A model generated the notes under the pieces. That model was not told the DNA's origin and ran no database searches. It saw only the letters and a program-made list of their open reading frames with translations. A stretch of DNA of 6,106 nucleotides. It comes from an uncultured Fusobacterium sp. (GTDB taxonomy: Bacteria > Fusobacteriota > Fusobacteriia > Fusobacteriales > Fusobacteriaceae). Positions 1-4,932 of the stretch are shown here, piece by piece (the stretch's first letter is position 1; each line of letters starts with the position of its first letter). The stretch covers positions 1-6,106 of the forward strand of contig NZ_CAJKIS010000069.1 in assembly GCF_905200055.1 (NCBI RefSeq), given 5' to 3'. Position numbers and translations under genes: made by a program.

Positions 1-52
<52 letters not shown>

Positions 53-56
53 ATAA

Positions 57-133
57 TGGTCGGAATAGCAAGATTCGAACTTGCGGCCCTCTGCTCCCAA
101 GGCAGATGCGCTACCGGACTGCGCTATATTCCG
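57..133 (-). tRNA. tRNA-Pro(TGG), complete with encoded CCA
   Basis: This is a complete 77-base tRNA read leftward. The 7-bp acceptor stem pairs CGGAATA with TATTCCG, and C1-G72 is the usual bacterial proline pair. The anticodon stem TCTGC/GCAGA encloses the loop CTTGGGA, giving anticodon TGG (97-99). The T arm GCAAG/CTTGC has the loop TTCGAAT. The discriminator A and an encoded CCA follow (57-59). It is the first gene of a Pro-Gly tRNA unit. Confidence 0.97.
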
Positions 134-159
134 ACGCCTTTTCTCTCAAGACAAGAATG

Positions 160-188
160 ATTATATCATTTATCCCACTTTGTGTCAA
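160..188 (-). promoter_or_regulatory. Consensus sigma-70 promoter of the tRNA unit
   Basis: Read leftward, a perfect -35 TTGACA (183-188) is separated by 17 bases from a perfect -10 TATAAT (160-165). The predicted start near 153 gives a leader of about 20 bases before tRNA-Pro. Upstream (about 190-240) is dense in A and T tracts, as in UP elements of stable-RNA promoters. A full match to consensus fits a strongly expressed tRNA operon. Confidence 0.9.
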
Positions 189-272
189 CACTTTTTTTTA
201 TTTTTTTCAAAAAATTTTAAATTTTATTTTTTAACAGTTCAAAACATTCTTTATTTCTATATAAAATTGTGA

Positions 273-300
273 TTGTTTTTTAAAAAAATTAATATATAAT
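273..300 (+). promoter_or_regulatory. Probable promoter of the OmpA-like lipoprotein gene
   Basis: TTGTTT (273-278), a 16-base spacer and TATAAT (295-300) give a plausible sigma-70 promoter. A second overlapping TATAAT lies at 300-305. The leader to the ATG would be about 80 bases of AT-rich sequence in which I see no riboswitch or strong hairpin. The surrounding AT richness makes chance matches likely, so confidence is moderate. Confidence 0.45.
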
Positions 301-390
301 ATAATTATAAAGAAGGATTTTTATCTTTTTTTTAGAAAATACAACTAAAATCTTATTTTTTTAAATAAAATTTTAAAAGGAGGTTTCACT

Positions 391-1041
391 ATGAACAATA
401 AAAAAATAATATCTGGTCTTTTACTTGCTTTAACTCTTGCTGGTTGTACATCTTCACCTTTTCTTGATGAAACTGGATCTGTAAATAGCAAAACTAAAGG
501 AACTGCTGGTGGAGCTGCTGCTGGAGCACTTCTTGGACAAATTATAGGTAAAGATACAAAAGGAACTCTTATAGGTGCTGGAATTGGTGCTTTAGCTGGT
601 CTTGGTTGGGGAGCTTATAGAGATCGTCAAGAACAAGAGCTAAGAGAACGTCTAAAAAATACTGAAGTAGAAGTTAACCAAAAAGGTGAAAATCTAAATC
701 TTTCTCTTCCTGGTGGAGTAACTTTTGCTACTGACAGTGCTAAAATTGTTCCTAGCTTCTATGGACCATTAAACTCTATTGCAACTGTTTTAGTAAACTA
801 TCCTGAAACTAGAGTTATTGTAAATGGATATACTGATAATACAGGTTCTGATGAATACAACCTAACTCTTTCTGAAAAAAGAGCTGCTAGTGTTAGAAAT
901 TACCTTATCCAACAAGGAGTTTCAAGCAGAAGAATATCTTCTATAGGATATGGAGAAGAATATCCTAGAGCTACTAATAGTACTGCAAGTGGAAGAGCTC
1001 AAAATAGAAGAGTTGAAATTGAAATATTACCTATGCAATAA
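391..1041 (+). CDS. OmpA-family peptidoglycan-binding lipoprotein (YiaD-like)
   Basis: The 216-residue protein is probably an outer-membrane lipoprotein that tethers the membrane to peptidoglycan. A signal peptide with lipobox L16-A17-G18-C19 predicts lipidation at Cys19. Residues 37-75 form a glycine-zipper region (repeated GxxxG, rich in Gly and Ala) followed by a charged helix at about 76-90. Residues 108-212 are an OmpA_C domain with the motifs NGYTDNTGS (145-153), N157, LSEKRA (160-165) and NRRVEI (205-210). In the family, the Asp of the TDN motif (D149) and the Arg of LSxxRA (R164) bind diaminopimelate of peptidoglycan. The order lipobox, glycine zipper, OmpA_C matches E. coli YiaD-type proteins. 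The start is fixed by AAGGAGGT at 377-384, 6 bases before the ATG. It is monocistronic and ends at a terminator shared with the convergent phospholipase gene. There is no beta-barrel domain, so it is not a classical porin-like OmpA. Confidence 0.93.
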   Translation: MNNKKIISGLLLALTLAGCTSSPFLDETGSVNSKTKGTAGGAAAGALLGQIIGKDTKGTLIGAGIGALAGLGWGAYRDRQEQELRERLKNTEVEVNQKGENLNLSLPGGVTFATDSAKIVPSFYGPLNSIATVLVNYPETRVIVNGYTDNTGSDEYNLTLSEKRAASVRNYLIQQGVSSRRISSIGYGEEYPRATNSTASGRAQNRRVEIEILPMQ

Positions 1042-1043
1042 TA

Positions 1044-1076
1044 AAAAAAGTTCCAGCTATACGCTGGAATTTTTTA
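1044..1076. terminator. Bidirectional intrinsic terminator between convergent genes
   Basis: The perfect 7-bp stem TTCCAGC (1051-1057) / GCTGGAA (1063-1069) has a 5-base loop. It is flanked by an A run on the left (1044-1049) and a T run on the right (1070-1075). It can therefore end both the rightward lipoprotein transcript and the leftward phospholipase transcript. The phospholipase stop codon (1074-1076) lies inside the T run. Confidence 0.9.
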
Positions 1077-1922
1077 TTTACTGATAAAATTTTTTAAATG
1101 ATTTTGTAAAAACTCTTCTCCATCATTAAATCCATGGTGATACTCTTTTAACAATTTCTCTTTTTTCCTTTCAAATCTATCTATTAATAGAGGAGTTTTA
1201 GGGGCTATTACAAAGGCTTTTCCCTCTTTTTCTAGTTCTCTTATTCTTTCTTGATTTTCTAAATAAACCTCATGATGTCTTTTTAGAAGCTCTATCATAG
1301 CTGGATATTTTCTCATAATCAATGAACAAAAACCTTGCATTTTTAATGGCGGTTTAATAAAGTTTCTATCTCTAGTTAAAACTACTATAAGCTTATCACA
1401 TCCATCTTTTAGTGCTTCATCTACTGGAATAGGACTCGAAGTTCCACCATCAAAATACTCTCTTCCTCTATAAACAACAGCTTTAGATACAAGAGGAATT
1501 GAAGCTGAAGCTTTTAATACTGTAGCTCCATCATTTAAGGAGTCTTTTCCATAAAAAACTGCTTTTCCTGTTAAAGCATCTGTAACTCCTACTTTAAAAT
1601 CGCAAGGATTTTCAAAAAATGCTTTGTAATCGAAAGGCTCATCAGTTGCTGGAACTTCGTTAAAAATAAAATCCATTCCAAAAAGTGATCCCTGAGTTAA
1701 AAGATTATACAAACTCAAATATCTTTTGTCATTAATATAATTAGTATTTATTCTCAATGATCTACCTTTTTGCCTAGATATAAAAGAAACTCCATTAGAA
1801 GCTCCTGCTGAAACTCCTATAAGATAATCTGGCATAAAATTATTTTTTTCAAAGGCATCTAATACTCCTACTGTATAGATACCTCTCATTCCTCCCCCTT
1901 CTAAAACTACTCCTATTTTCAT
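1074..1922 (-). CDS. Patatin-like phospholipase (RssA/YjjU-type)
   Basis: The 282-residue predicted lipid acyl hydrolase is of the bacterial patatin family, which uses a Ser-Asp dyad. The oxyanion-hole loop EGGGMRG is at residues 8-14. The nucleophile elbow GVSAG is at 36-40, with Ser38 as predicted catalytic serine. The partner aspartate is D158 in the DGG motif (158-160). The charged, helical C-terminal third (about 190-280) resembles the extension in YjjU-like members. No signal peptide or membrane segment is visible, so it is probably cytoplasmic or peripheral. The ATG is preceded by AAAGGTG (1928-1934) at 5 bases. The gene lies 51 bases downstream of the FMN-protein gene in the same direction, but a terminator lies between them. 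I found no convincing promoter of its own, so it may depend on read-through or on a promoter I cannot recognise. The substrate cannot be told from sequence. Confidence 0.92.
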   Translation of the reverse strand: MKIGVVLEGGGMRGIYTVGVLDAFEKNNFMPDYLIGVSAGASNGVSFISRQKGRSLRINTNYINDKRYLSLYNLLTQGSLFGMDFIFNEVPATDEPFDYKAFFENPCDFKVGVTDALTGKAVFYGKDSLNDGATVLKASASIPLVSKAVVYRGREYFDGGTSSPIPVDEALKDGCDKLIVVLTRDRNFIKPPLKMQGFCSLIMRKYPAMIELLKRHHEVYLENQERIRELEKEGKAFVIAPKTPLLIDRFERKKEKLLKEYHHGFNDGEEFLQNHLKNFISK

Positions 1923-1935
1923 AATATCACCTTTA

Positions 1936-1966
1936 TAAAAAACTGCACCCAGTTATAAGTGCAGTT
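1936..1966 (-). terminator. Intrinsic terminator after the FMN-binding protein gene
   Basis: An 8-bp perfect stem AACTGCAC (1941-1948) / GTGCAGTT (1959-1966) with a 10-base loop is followed, read leftward, by a run of T (plus-strand A run 1937-1942). It starts 8 bases after the FMN-protein stop and sits only about 20 bases before the phospholipase start codon. It should at least partly separate the two genes. Confidence 0.75.
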
Positions 1967-1973
1967 AAAATCA

Positions 1974-2330
1974 TTAATTTATTTTTGAGCAAGCATCATT
2001 TAATGCTTGGATAAATCCTTCTGAAGAATAAGTAGCTCCTGCTACTACATCAACATCTATACTTTGAGTATTTTTTACTTTTGTTACAAGTTCATCTAAA
2101 GCTGGTCCAGCTATAGCTTCAGTATCCCCATGAGTATATTTTATATCAGAGATTCTTAATTCTCCTTTACTGTTTTTCTTAGCCATAATTTCTACTGTAA
2201 TTTCACTGTCAAACCCATCTCCTACACCTGTATATAGTTTAGGTCCGTTAGCTTTTTCAACAAAAATACATGCTAACCCTACAATAATAAACCCAATTAC
2301 ACAATATTTTCTTATTTTTTCAATTTCCAT
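1974..2330 (-). CDS. Small membrane-anchored FMN-binding domain protein
   Basis: The 118-residue protein has an N-terminal anchor and one FMN_bind domain, the type found in NqrC/RnfG and in extracellular flavoproteins. KIRK at 5-8 precedes a hydrophobic segment (about 10-24), so the domain should lie outside the inner membrane. The domain has GVGDGFDSEITVEI (35-48), HGDTEAIAGPALDEL (67-81) and the flavinylation region DVVAGATYSS (94-103). T100 is the likely site of covalent FMN attachment by ApbE. The usual motif is Dxx(S/T)GAT, and here the S/T position is A97. The start is at 2330, not the in-frame ATG at 2363. GAGGGTG (2336-2342) lies 5 bases before it, whereas the upstream ATG has no ribosome binding site and overlaps the predicted transcription start. 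A lipoprotein reading (GLAC, 18-21) is possible, but the lipobox is poor. No Rnf/Nqr subunits or ApbE are nearby, so the electron donor and acceptor are unknown. Confidence 0.88.
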   Translation of the reverse strand: MEIEKIRKYCVIGFIIVGLACIFVEKANGPKLYTGVGDGFDSEITVEIMAKKNSKGELRISDIKYTHGDTEAIAGPALDELVTKVKNTQSIDVDVVAGATYSSEGFIQALNDACSKIN

Positions 2331-2366
2331 CTTTTCACCCTCATCTTTTATATTATTACTCATTAT

Positions 2367-2395
2367 ATTTTAAAGTAATTATTAAATTTTTTCAA
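2367..2395 (-). promoter_or_regulatory. Promoter of the FMN-binding protein gene
   Basis: Read leftward, TTGAAA (2390-2395), a 17-base spacer and TAAAAT (2367-2372) each differ from consensus by one base. The predicted start near 2360 gives a leader of about 30 bases to the chosen ATG at 2330. It would leave the alternative ATG at 2363 untranscribed or at the extreme 5' end. A TATAAT at 2362-2367 is an overlapping -10 option with a poor spacer. Confidence 0.6.
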
Positions 2396-2423
2396 TAGTT
2401 TTTGTTATTTTTTACAGTTTTTT

Positions 2424-2463
2424 AAAAAGAAAAATCCCCCTTATCTCTAAGGGGGATTTTCTT
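2424..2463. terminator. Bidirectional terminator, left part of repeat copy 1
   Basis: A 13-bp perfect stem at 2431-2443 / 2448-2460, with core ATCCCCCTTA / TAAGGGGGAT and the 4-base loop TCTC, is bordered by A-rich sequence on the left and TTTTCTT on the right. Leftward, it ends the HxlR transcript about 80 bases after its stop codon. Its counterpart, with the same C3-5/G3-5 core and the same position relative to the 31-base repeat, lies at 3438-3470. Confidence 0.9.
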
Positions 2464-2465
2464 AA

Positions 2466-2541
2466 CTATATATTAAAACATCTTGGGGAAAGATTTTATA
2501 CTGTTAATATAACAATAAATTGTGGCTTTAATGTGAACTTT
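2466..2541. repeat. Intergenic direct repeat, copy 1
   Basis: Bases 2466-2496 are identical over 31 bases to 3477-3507. They begin CTATATATTAAAACATCTTG and contain ATCTT-GGGGA-AAGAT (2480-2494). Similarity continues as AATATAACA (2506-2514), AATTGTG (2518-2524) and two TGTGR boxes 11 bases apart (2521-2525, 2532-2536), all at nearly the same spacing as in copy 2. The element fills the gap between the HxlR stop codon (2542-2544) and the terminator hairpin. A 13-base palindrome TGTTAATATAACA (2502-2514) exists only in this copy. Confidence 0.85.
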
Positions 2542-2865
2542 TCAAGACATATTTTTCTTGTATTTTTCTCCCCAAATAAACATTATATCTAAAATTTCCT
2601 TTAAACTATATCCTAATTTTGTAAGAGAATATTCAACTTTAGGTGGCACCTCTGGATAAACATCCCTTTGGATCAAACTATCTTTTTCCATTTCTCTTAA
2701 ATTTTCAGTTAAAACCTTTTGTGAAATATCACCTAAACTTTTTCTTAGTTCGCCAAATCTTTTTGTTCCTGTTAATAATTCTCTTATTATCAATACCTTC
2801 CATTTATTACTTATTAATGTCAGTGTTACTTCTACTGGACAATTAGGTAAAATTTTTTTTAACAT
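2542..2865 (-). CDS. HxlR-family winged-helix transcriptional regulator
   Basis: The 107-residue protein is almost exactly one HxlR domain. CPVEVTLTLISNKWKVLIIREL (9-30) is followed by the recognition-helix region RFGELRKSLGDISQKVLTENLREME (36-60). The wing then carries VYPEVPPKVEYSLTKLG (69-85), and a C-terminal dimerisation helix spans about 86-103. C9 is the conserved N-terminal cysteine that several family members (YodB, QorR and HypR types) use to sense quinones, aldehydes or oxidants; it is the only cysteine here. The start is ATG 2865, with GGAGG (2874-2878) 8 bases upstream. The in-frame TTG at 2880 would overlap that ribosome binding site. Divergence from the flavoprotein gene across a 140-base gap with a palindrome suggests it regulates that gene and possibly itself. 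I could not identify its own promoter with confidence. Confidence 0.93.
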   Translation of the reverse strand: MLKKILPNCPVEVTLTLISNKWKVLIIRELLTGTKRFGELRKSLGDISQKVLTENLREMEKDSLIQRDVYPEVPPKVEYSLTKLGYSLKEILDIMFIWGEKYKKNMS

Positions 2866-2917
2866 TTTTACTTCCTCCAAATACTTAATTTACATAAATG
2901 TCACCTTTTGGTTACTA

Positions 2918-2949
2918 GCTTACAAAAAAGTGCTTACTTTACAAAAGTA
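2918..2949. promoter_or_regulatory. Candidate HxlR operator in the divergent intergenic region
   Basis: A perfect interrupted palindrome TACTTT-ACA-AAAGTA occupies 2935-2949 and covers the -35 box of the flavoprotein promoter. A related half-site lies beside it: GCTTAC occurs at 2918-2923 and again at 2932-2937, 14 bases apart. The location between the regulator and its divergent neighbour is what is expected for an HxlR binding site. The binding partner is inferred. Confidence 0.5.
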
Positions 2950-2966
2950 TATTATTTTTCTATTAT
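2938..2966 (+). promoter_or_regulatory. Promoter of the PPOX-like flavoprotein gene
   Basis: TTTACA (2938-2943), a 17-base spacer and TATTAT (2961-2966) each differ from consensus by one base. An overlapping TATAAT occurs at 2966-2971 with a worse spacer. The leader to the ATG is about 35 bases and contains GGAGGT (2994-2999). The -35 box lies inside the palindrome at 2935-2949, so a bound repressor would block polymerase. Confidence 0.6.
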
Positions 2967-3005
2967 ATAATCAAGTAAATATCAAATCATTTTGGAGGTT
3001 AAATT

Positions 3006-3410
3006 ATGAATGAAGTAATTAAATTTTTAAACGAAAACCCAATACAATATTTTGCAACTATTGGATTAGATAACAAACCTAAAATTCGTCCTTTCCAATT
3101 TATGTTAGAAGATAATAACAAACTTTATTTTTGCACTTCTAACCAAAAAGAAATATATAAAGAATTGCAAAAAAATCCTTATATTGAAATTTGTATATCT
3201 GATAAAAATTTTGCTTGGTTAAGATTAAATGGTAAAGTAGTGTTTTCAAAAGATGAAAATATTAAAAAGAAAATTATTGAAAATAATCCTTTAGTAAAAT
3301 CTATTTATAAAGAATTTAATAATCCAATTTTTGAAATTTTTTATCTTGAAGATGCAAAAGGAAGTATTTCTACACTTTCAACTTCAGCCCCTAAAATTTA
3401 TTCATTATAA
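3006..3410 (+). CDS. Pyridoxamine 5'-phosphate oxidase-like FMN-binding protein
   Basis: The 134-residue single-domain protein has the FMN-binding split-barrel fold (PPOX-like superfamily). Visible landmarks are FLNENPIQYFATIGLDNKP (7-25), the conserved RPFQF (28-32), LYFCTSNQKEIYKELQKNP (40-58) in the cofactor-contact region, FAWLRLNGKVVF (69-80) and FEIFYLEDAKGSI (109-121). Members this size are cytoplasmic dimers; many are uncharacterised flavin reductases, and some (Nim type) reduce nitroimidazoles. It is too short and too divergent to be a true PdxH. GGAGGT lies 6 bases before the ATG. The protein is unusually rich in Lys, Asn and Ile, in line with the very AT-rich sequence. The divergent HxlR regulator implies induction by an electrophile or oxidant, but the substrate is unknown. 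Confidence 0.88.
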   Translation: MNEVIKFLNENPIQYFATIGLDNKPKIRPFQFMLEDNNKLYFCTSNQKEIYKELQKNPYIEICISDKNFAWLRLNGKVVFSKDENIKKKIIENNPLVKSIYKEFNNPIFEIFYLEDAKGSISTLSTSAPKIYSL

Positions 3411-3437
3411 CATTTATTATATAGTTTCAAAAAATAG

Positions 3438-3470
3438 AAAAAATCCCTTTTGGGGAAGAGGGATTTTTCT
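3438..3470. terminator. Bidirectional terminator, left part of repeat copy 2
   Basis: The stem AAAAATCCC (3439-3447) / GGGATTTTT (3460-3468) has a 12-base loop. The T run on the right serves the rightward flavoprotein gene. The A run on the left serves the leftward GNAT-DMT operon. The loop contains TTGGGGAAGA (3450-3459), which closely echoes the CTTGGGGAAAGA of the adjacent repeat body, so alternative pairing of CCC with GGGG inside the hairpin is possible. Confidence 0.85.
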
Positions 3471-3476
3471 TATTTT

Positions 3477-3550
3477 CTATATATTAAAACATCTTGGGGA
3501 AAGATTTATGATATAAATATAACAAATAATTGTGAAATTTTTGTGACTTT
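3477..3550. repeat. Intergenic direct repeat, copy 2
   Basis: Bases 3477-3507 are identical over 31 bases to 2466-2496, in the same orientation and 1,011 bases away. They include ATCTT-GGGGA-AAGAT (3491-3505). The weaker similarity continues with AATATAACA (3516-3524), AATTGTG (3528-3534) and TGTGA boxes at 3531-3535 and 3542-3546. The element ends about 12 bases before the DMT stop codon (3563-3565). With its terminator it occupies nearly the whole gap between the convergent flavoprotein and DMT genes. Confidence 0.85.
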
Positions 3551-3562
3551 ATTAGGAAAAAT

Positions 3563-4438
3563 TTATTTTTTTAAAAATTTTAATTTTGTTTCTTGAAACA
3601 CAATTGCTATAAAGATTAATAAACACCCTATTATCATCTGCTTTGTCATTCTCTCATCTAAATAATAAACTGCAAAAATTGATCCAAAAGCTGATTGCAA
3701 AGTTAAAATTAATGCTGTACTTGTAGATGAAATATACCTTTGAACAATGTTCTGTATAGCAAATGGAATTATTGTACTTATGATTACTAAATACCCTAAA
3801 GTCCATTTTATTTCTGGTAGTACTGTAAAATTATATCCCTCTTTTACTCCAGTTAAAATTATAAATAAAACTGCTGTTGTTATAAATTGAATAATTGTAA
3901 GAAGTATAGGATCTGAATCCCCACTATATTTTTCAATAGCTATCATATGAGCTGCAAAGAAAAAAGAACAACAACCTGCTACAAGATCCCAAAGATTAAA
4001 TACTGCTCCCTTTTCCATTGTTAAAAAAGCTAATCCGATAGTTGCTAAAATAGCTCCTACTATTGCATATCTATCTAACCTTGTTTTATTAATAATCCAA
4101 GATAAAAAAGGAACTATCAATACATATGCCCCTACTATAAAGGAGAATTTTGAAGCTGTTGTAAATCTTATACTTACTATTAAGAAATAAAAAGCTAAAA
4201 ACATAAATATTCCTATAATTATTCCCCTTTTCAAATCTACACTTTTTATTATTTTAAATTTTTTTAAATACATCATACTTAAAATAAGTGCTGAAAAACC
4301 AAATCTAAACATCATAAGAGAAAAAGGTTGAACAACACTTAATGTATCTTTTATAACTGCATAAGTTGTTCCCCAAACTAATGCTACTACTGCTAATACT
4401 ATAGAGGCTATAACCTCTACTTTTCTATTTCTCTCCAT
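3563..4438 (-). CDS. EamA/DMT-family transporter
   Basis: The 291-residue inner-membrane protein is of the drug/metabolite transporter superfamily, with two EamA repeats and about ten hydrophobic helices. The first repeat opens with a helix ending in WGTTYAVIK, the family's usual motif, then P..LMMFRFGF in helix 2 and TASKFSFIVGAYVLIVP in helices 3-4. The second repeat ends with STSTALILTLQSAFGSIFAVYYLDE and a last helix, with a basic tail LKFLKK. Members export or import small metabolites, amino acids or amines, and the substrate cannot be read from sequence. The start is ATG 4438: AAGGTG (4444-4449) lies 5 bases upstream and overlaps the GNAT stop codon as TAAGGTG. The in-frame GTG at 4444 would sit inside the ribosome binding site. 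The 9-base gap to the GNAT gene implies co-transcription and translational coupling. Confidence 0.92.
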   Translation of the reverse strand: MERNRKVEVIASIVLAVVALVWGTTYAVIKDTLSVVQPFSLMMFRFGFSALILSMMYLKKFKIIKSVDLKRGIIIGIFMFLAFYFLIVSIRFTTASKFSFIVGAYVLIVPFLSWIINKTRLDRYAIVGAILATIGLAFLTMEKGAVFNLWDLVAGCCSFFFAAHMIAIEKYSGDSDPILLTIIQFITTAVLFIILTGVKEGYNFTVLPEIKWTLGYLVIISTIIPFAIQNIVQRYISSTSTALILTLQSAFGSIFAVYYLDERMTKQMIIGCLLIFIAIVFQETKLKFLKK

Positions 4439-4447
4439 ATCCACACC

Positions 4448-4879
4448 TTATTTTTCTAATCCTTTTATATAAAGAAGAAAACCTGTTTCATCACAATTAA
4501 ATTTTTCCTTTTTAAACATAGCTGATGATGAAAGATTTTCTCTCTTTACAAGACCTGTTATTGTATCTACACCATTTTCTTTAGCTCTCTCTTGAGCAAA
4601 TTTTAATAGCTCCTGTCCTATCCCTTTATTTTGCCATTCTTTTCTCACAGCTATCAAATCTACCCAAACCCCATCATAATGTAAATTTGCCACATATAAT
4701 AGCCCTAGATAGCCTATTGGAATATCTTTTTCATATTTTACATATAATTCATACTGTTTATTTTTTTCTAACCGTTTACAAAGAGTTTCTGCACTACAAT
4801 CAATATCTTTAAAAGATTCATTGTCAATAATCATAACATCTTCTAACATTTCAATTGTTCCATCAAATTTTTTTATCAT
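4448..4879 (-). CDS. GNAT-family N-acetyltransferase
   Basis: The 143-residue protein is a single acetyl-CoA-dependent GNAT domain. The core strand and acetyl-CoA pyrophosphate loop are at VDLIAVRKEWQNKGIGQELL (73-92), with the Q/RxxGxG signature as QNKGIG (83-88). A helix then spans about 90-102, and the strand ITGLVKREN (107-115) is followed by NLSSSAMFKKEKF (115-127), the usual C-terminal GNAT segment. The start is ATG 4879, with AAGGGGTG (4885-4892) 5 bases upstream. A TTG-initiated extension to 4927 was rejected because it would run through the promoter. It is the first gene of a two-gene operon with the DMT transporter. Acetylation of a small amine or amino acid that the transporter then moves is plausible but is inferred only from the pairing. 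Confidence 0.9.
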   Translation of the reverse strand: MIKKFDGTIEMLEDVMIIDNESFKDIDCSAETLCKRLEKNKQYELYVKYEKDIPIGYLGLLYVANLHYDGVWVDLIAVRKEWQNKGIGQELLKFAQERAKENGVDTITGLVKRENLSSSAMFKKEKFNCDETGFLLYIKGLEK

Positions 4880-4898
4880 TTTATCACCCCTTAAACTC

Positions 4899-4927
4899 AG
4901 TATAGAATATTTTTTTATATTTAGCAA
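4899..4927 (-). promoter_or_regulatory. Promoter of the GNAT-DMT operon
   Basis: Read leftward, TTGCTA (4922-4927), a 17-base spacer and TATACT (4899-4904) form a good sigma-70 promoter. The predicted start near 4892 leaves a very short leader, so the ribosome binding site lies almost at the 5' end. The promoter begins just after the T run of the upstream antiporter terminator, so the operon is an independent unit. Confidence 0.65.
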
Positions 4928-4932
4928 TAATT

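Noticed and set aside
81..272. Rightward open frame of 63 codons
   Set aside because: It begins inside tRNA-Pro, runs antisense through the tRNA promoter and encodes low-complexity Phe/Leu/Tyr-rich sequence from AT-rich DNA, with no ribosome binding site.
301..376. Riboswitch or structured leader before the OmpA-like gene
   Set aside because: The leader is nearly all A and T with no stable GC-containing stem or recognisable aptamer core.
2331..2363. Upstream ATG extension of the FMN-binding protein
   Set aside because: There is no ribosome binding site before it and it overlaps the predicted transcription start; the ATG at 2330 has GAGGGTG at proper spacing.
2643..2846. Rightward open frame of 67 codons
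   Set aside because: It lies wholly antisense to the well-supported HxlR gene, and its hydrophobic translation is an artefact of AT-rich reverse-strand codons.
3331..3516. Rightward open frame of 61 codons
   Set aside because: It overlaps the end of the flavoprotein gene in another frame and runs through a terminator and the intergenic repeat; no ribosome binding site.
2431..3550. CRISPR array or insertion sequence
   Set aside because: There are only two repeat copies a kilobase apart with ordinary genes between them, no regular spacers, no cas genes, no transposase and no terminal inverted repeats.
4880..4927. TTG-initiated extension of the GNAT gene
   Set aside because: The extension would cover the operon's promoter; the ATG at 4879 has AAGGGGTG 5 bases upstream.
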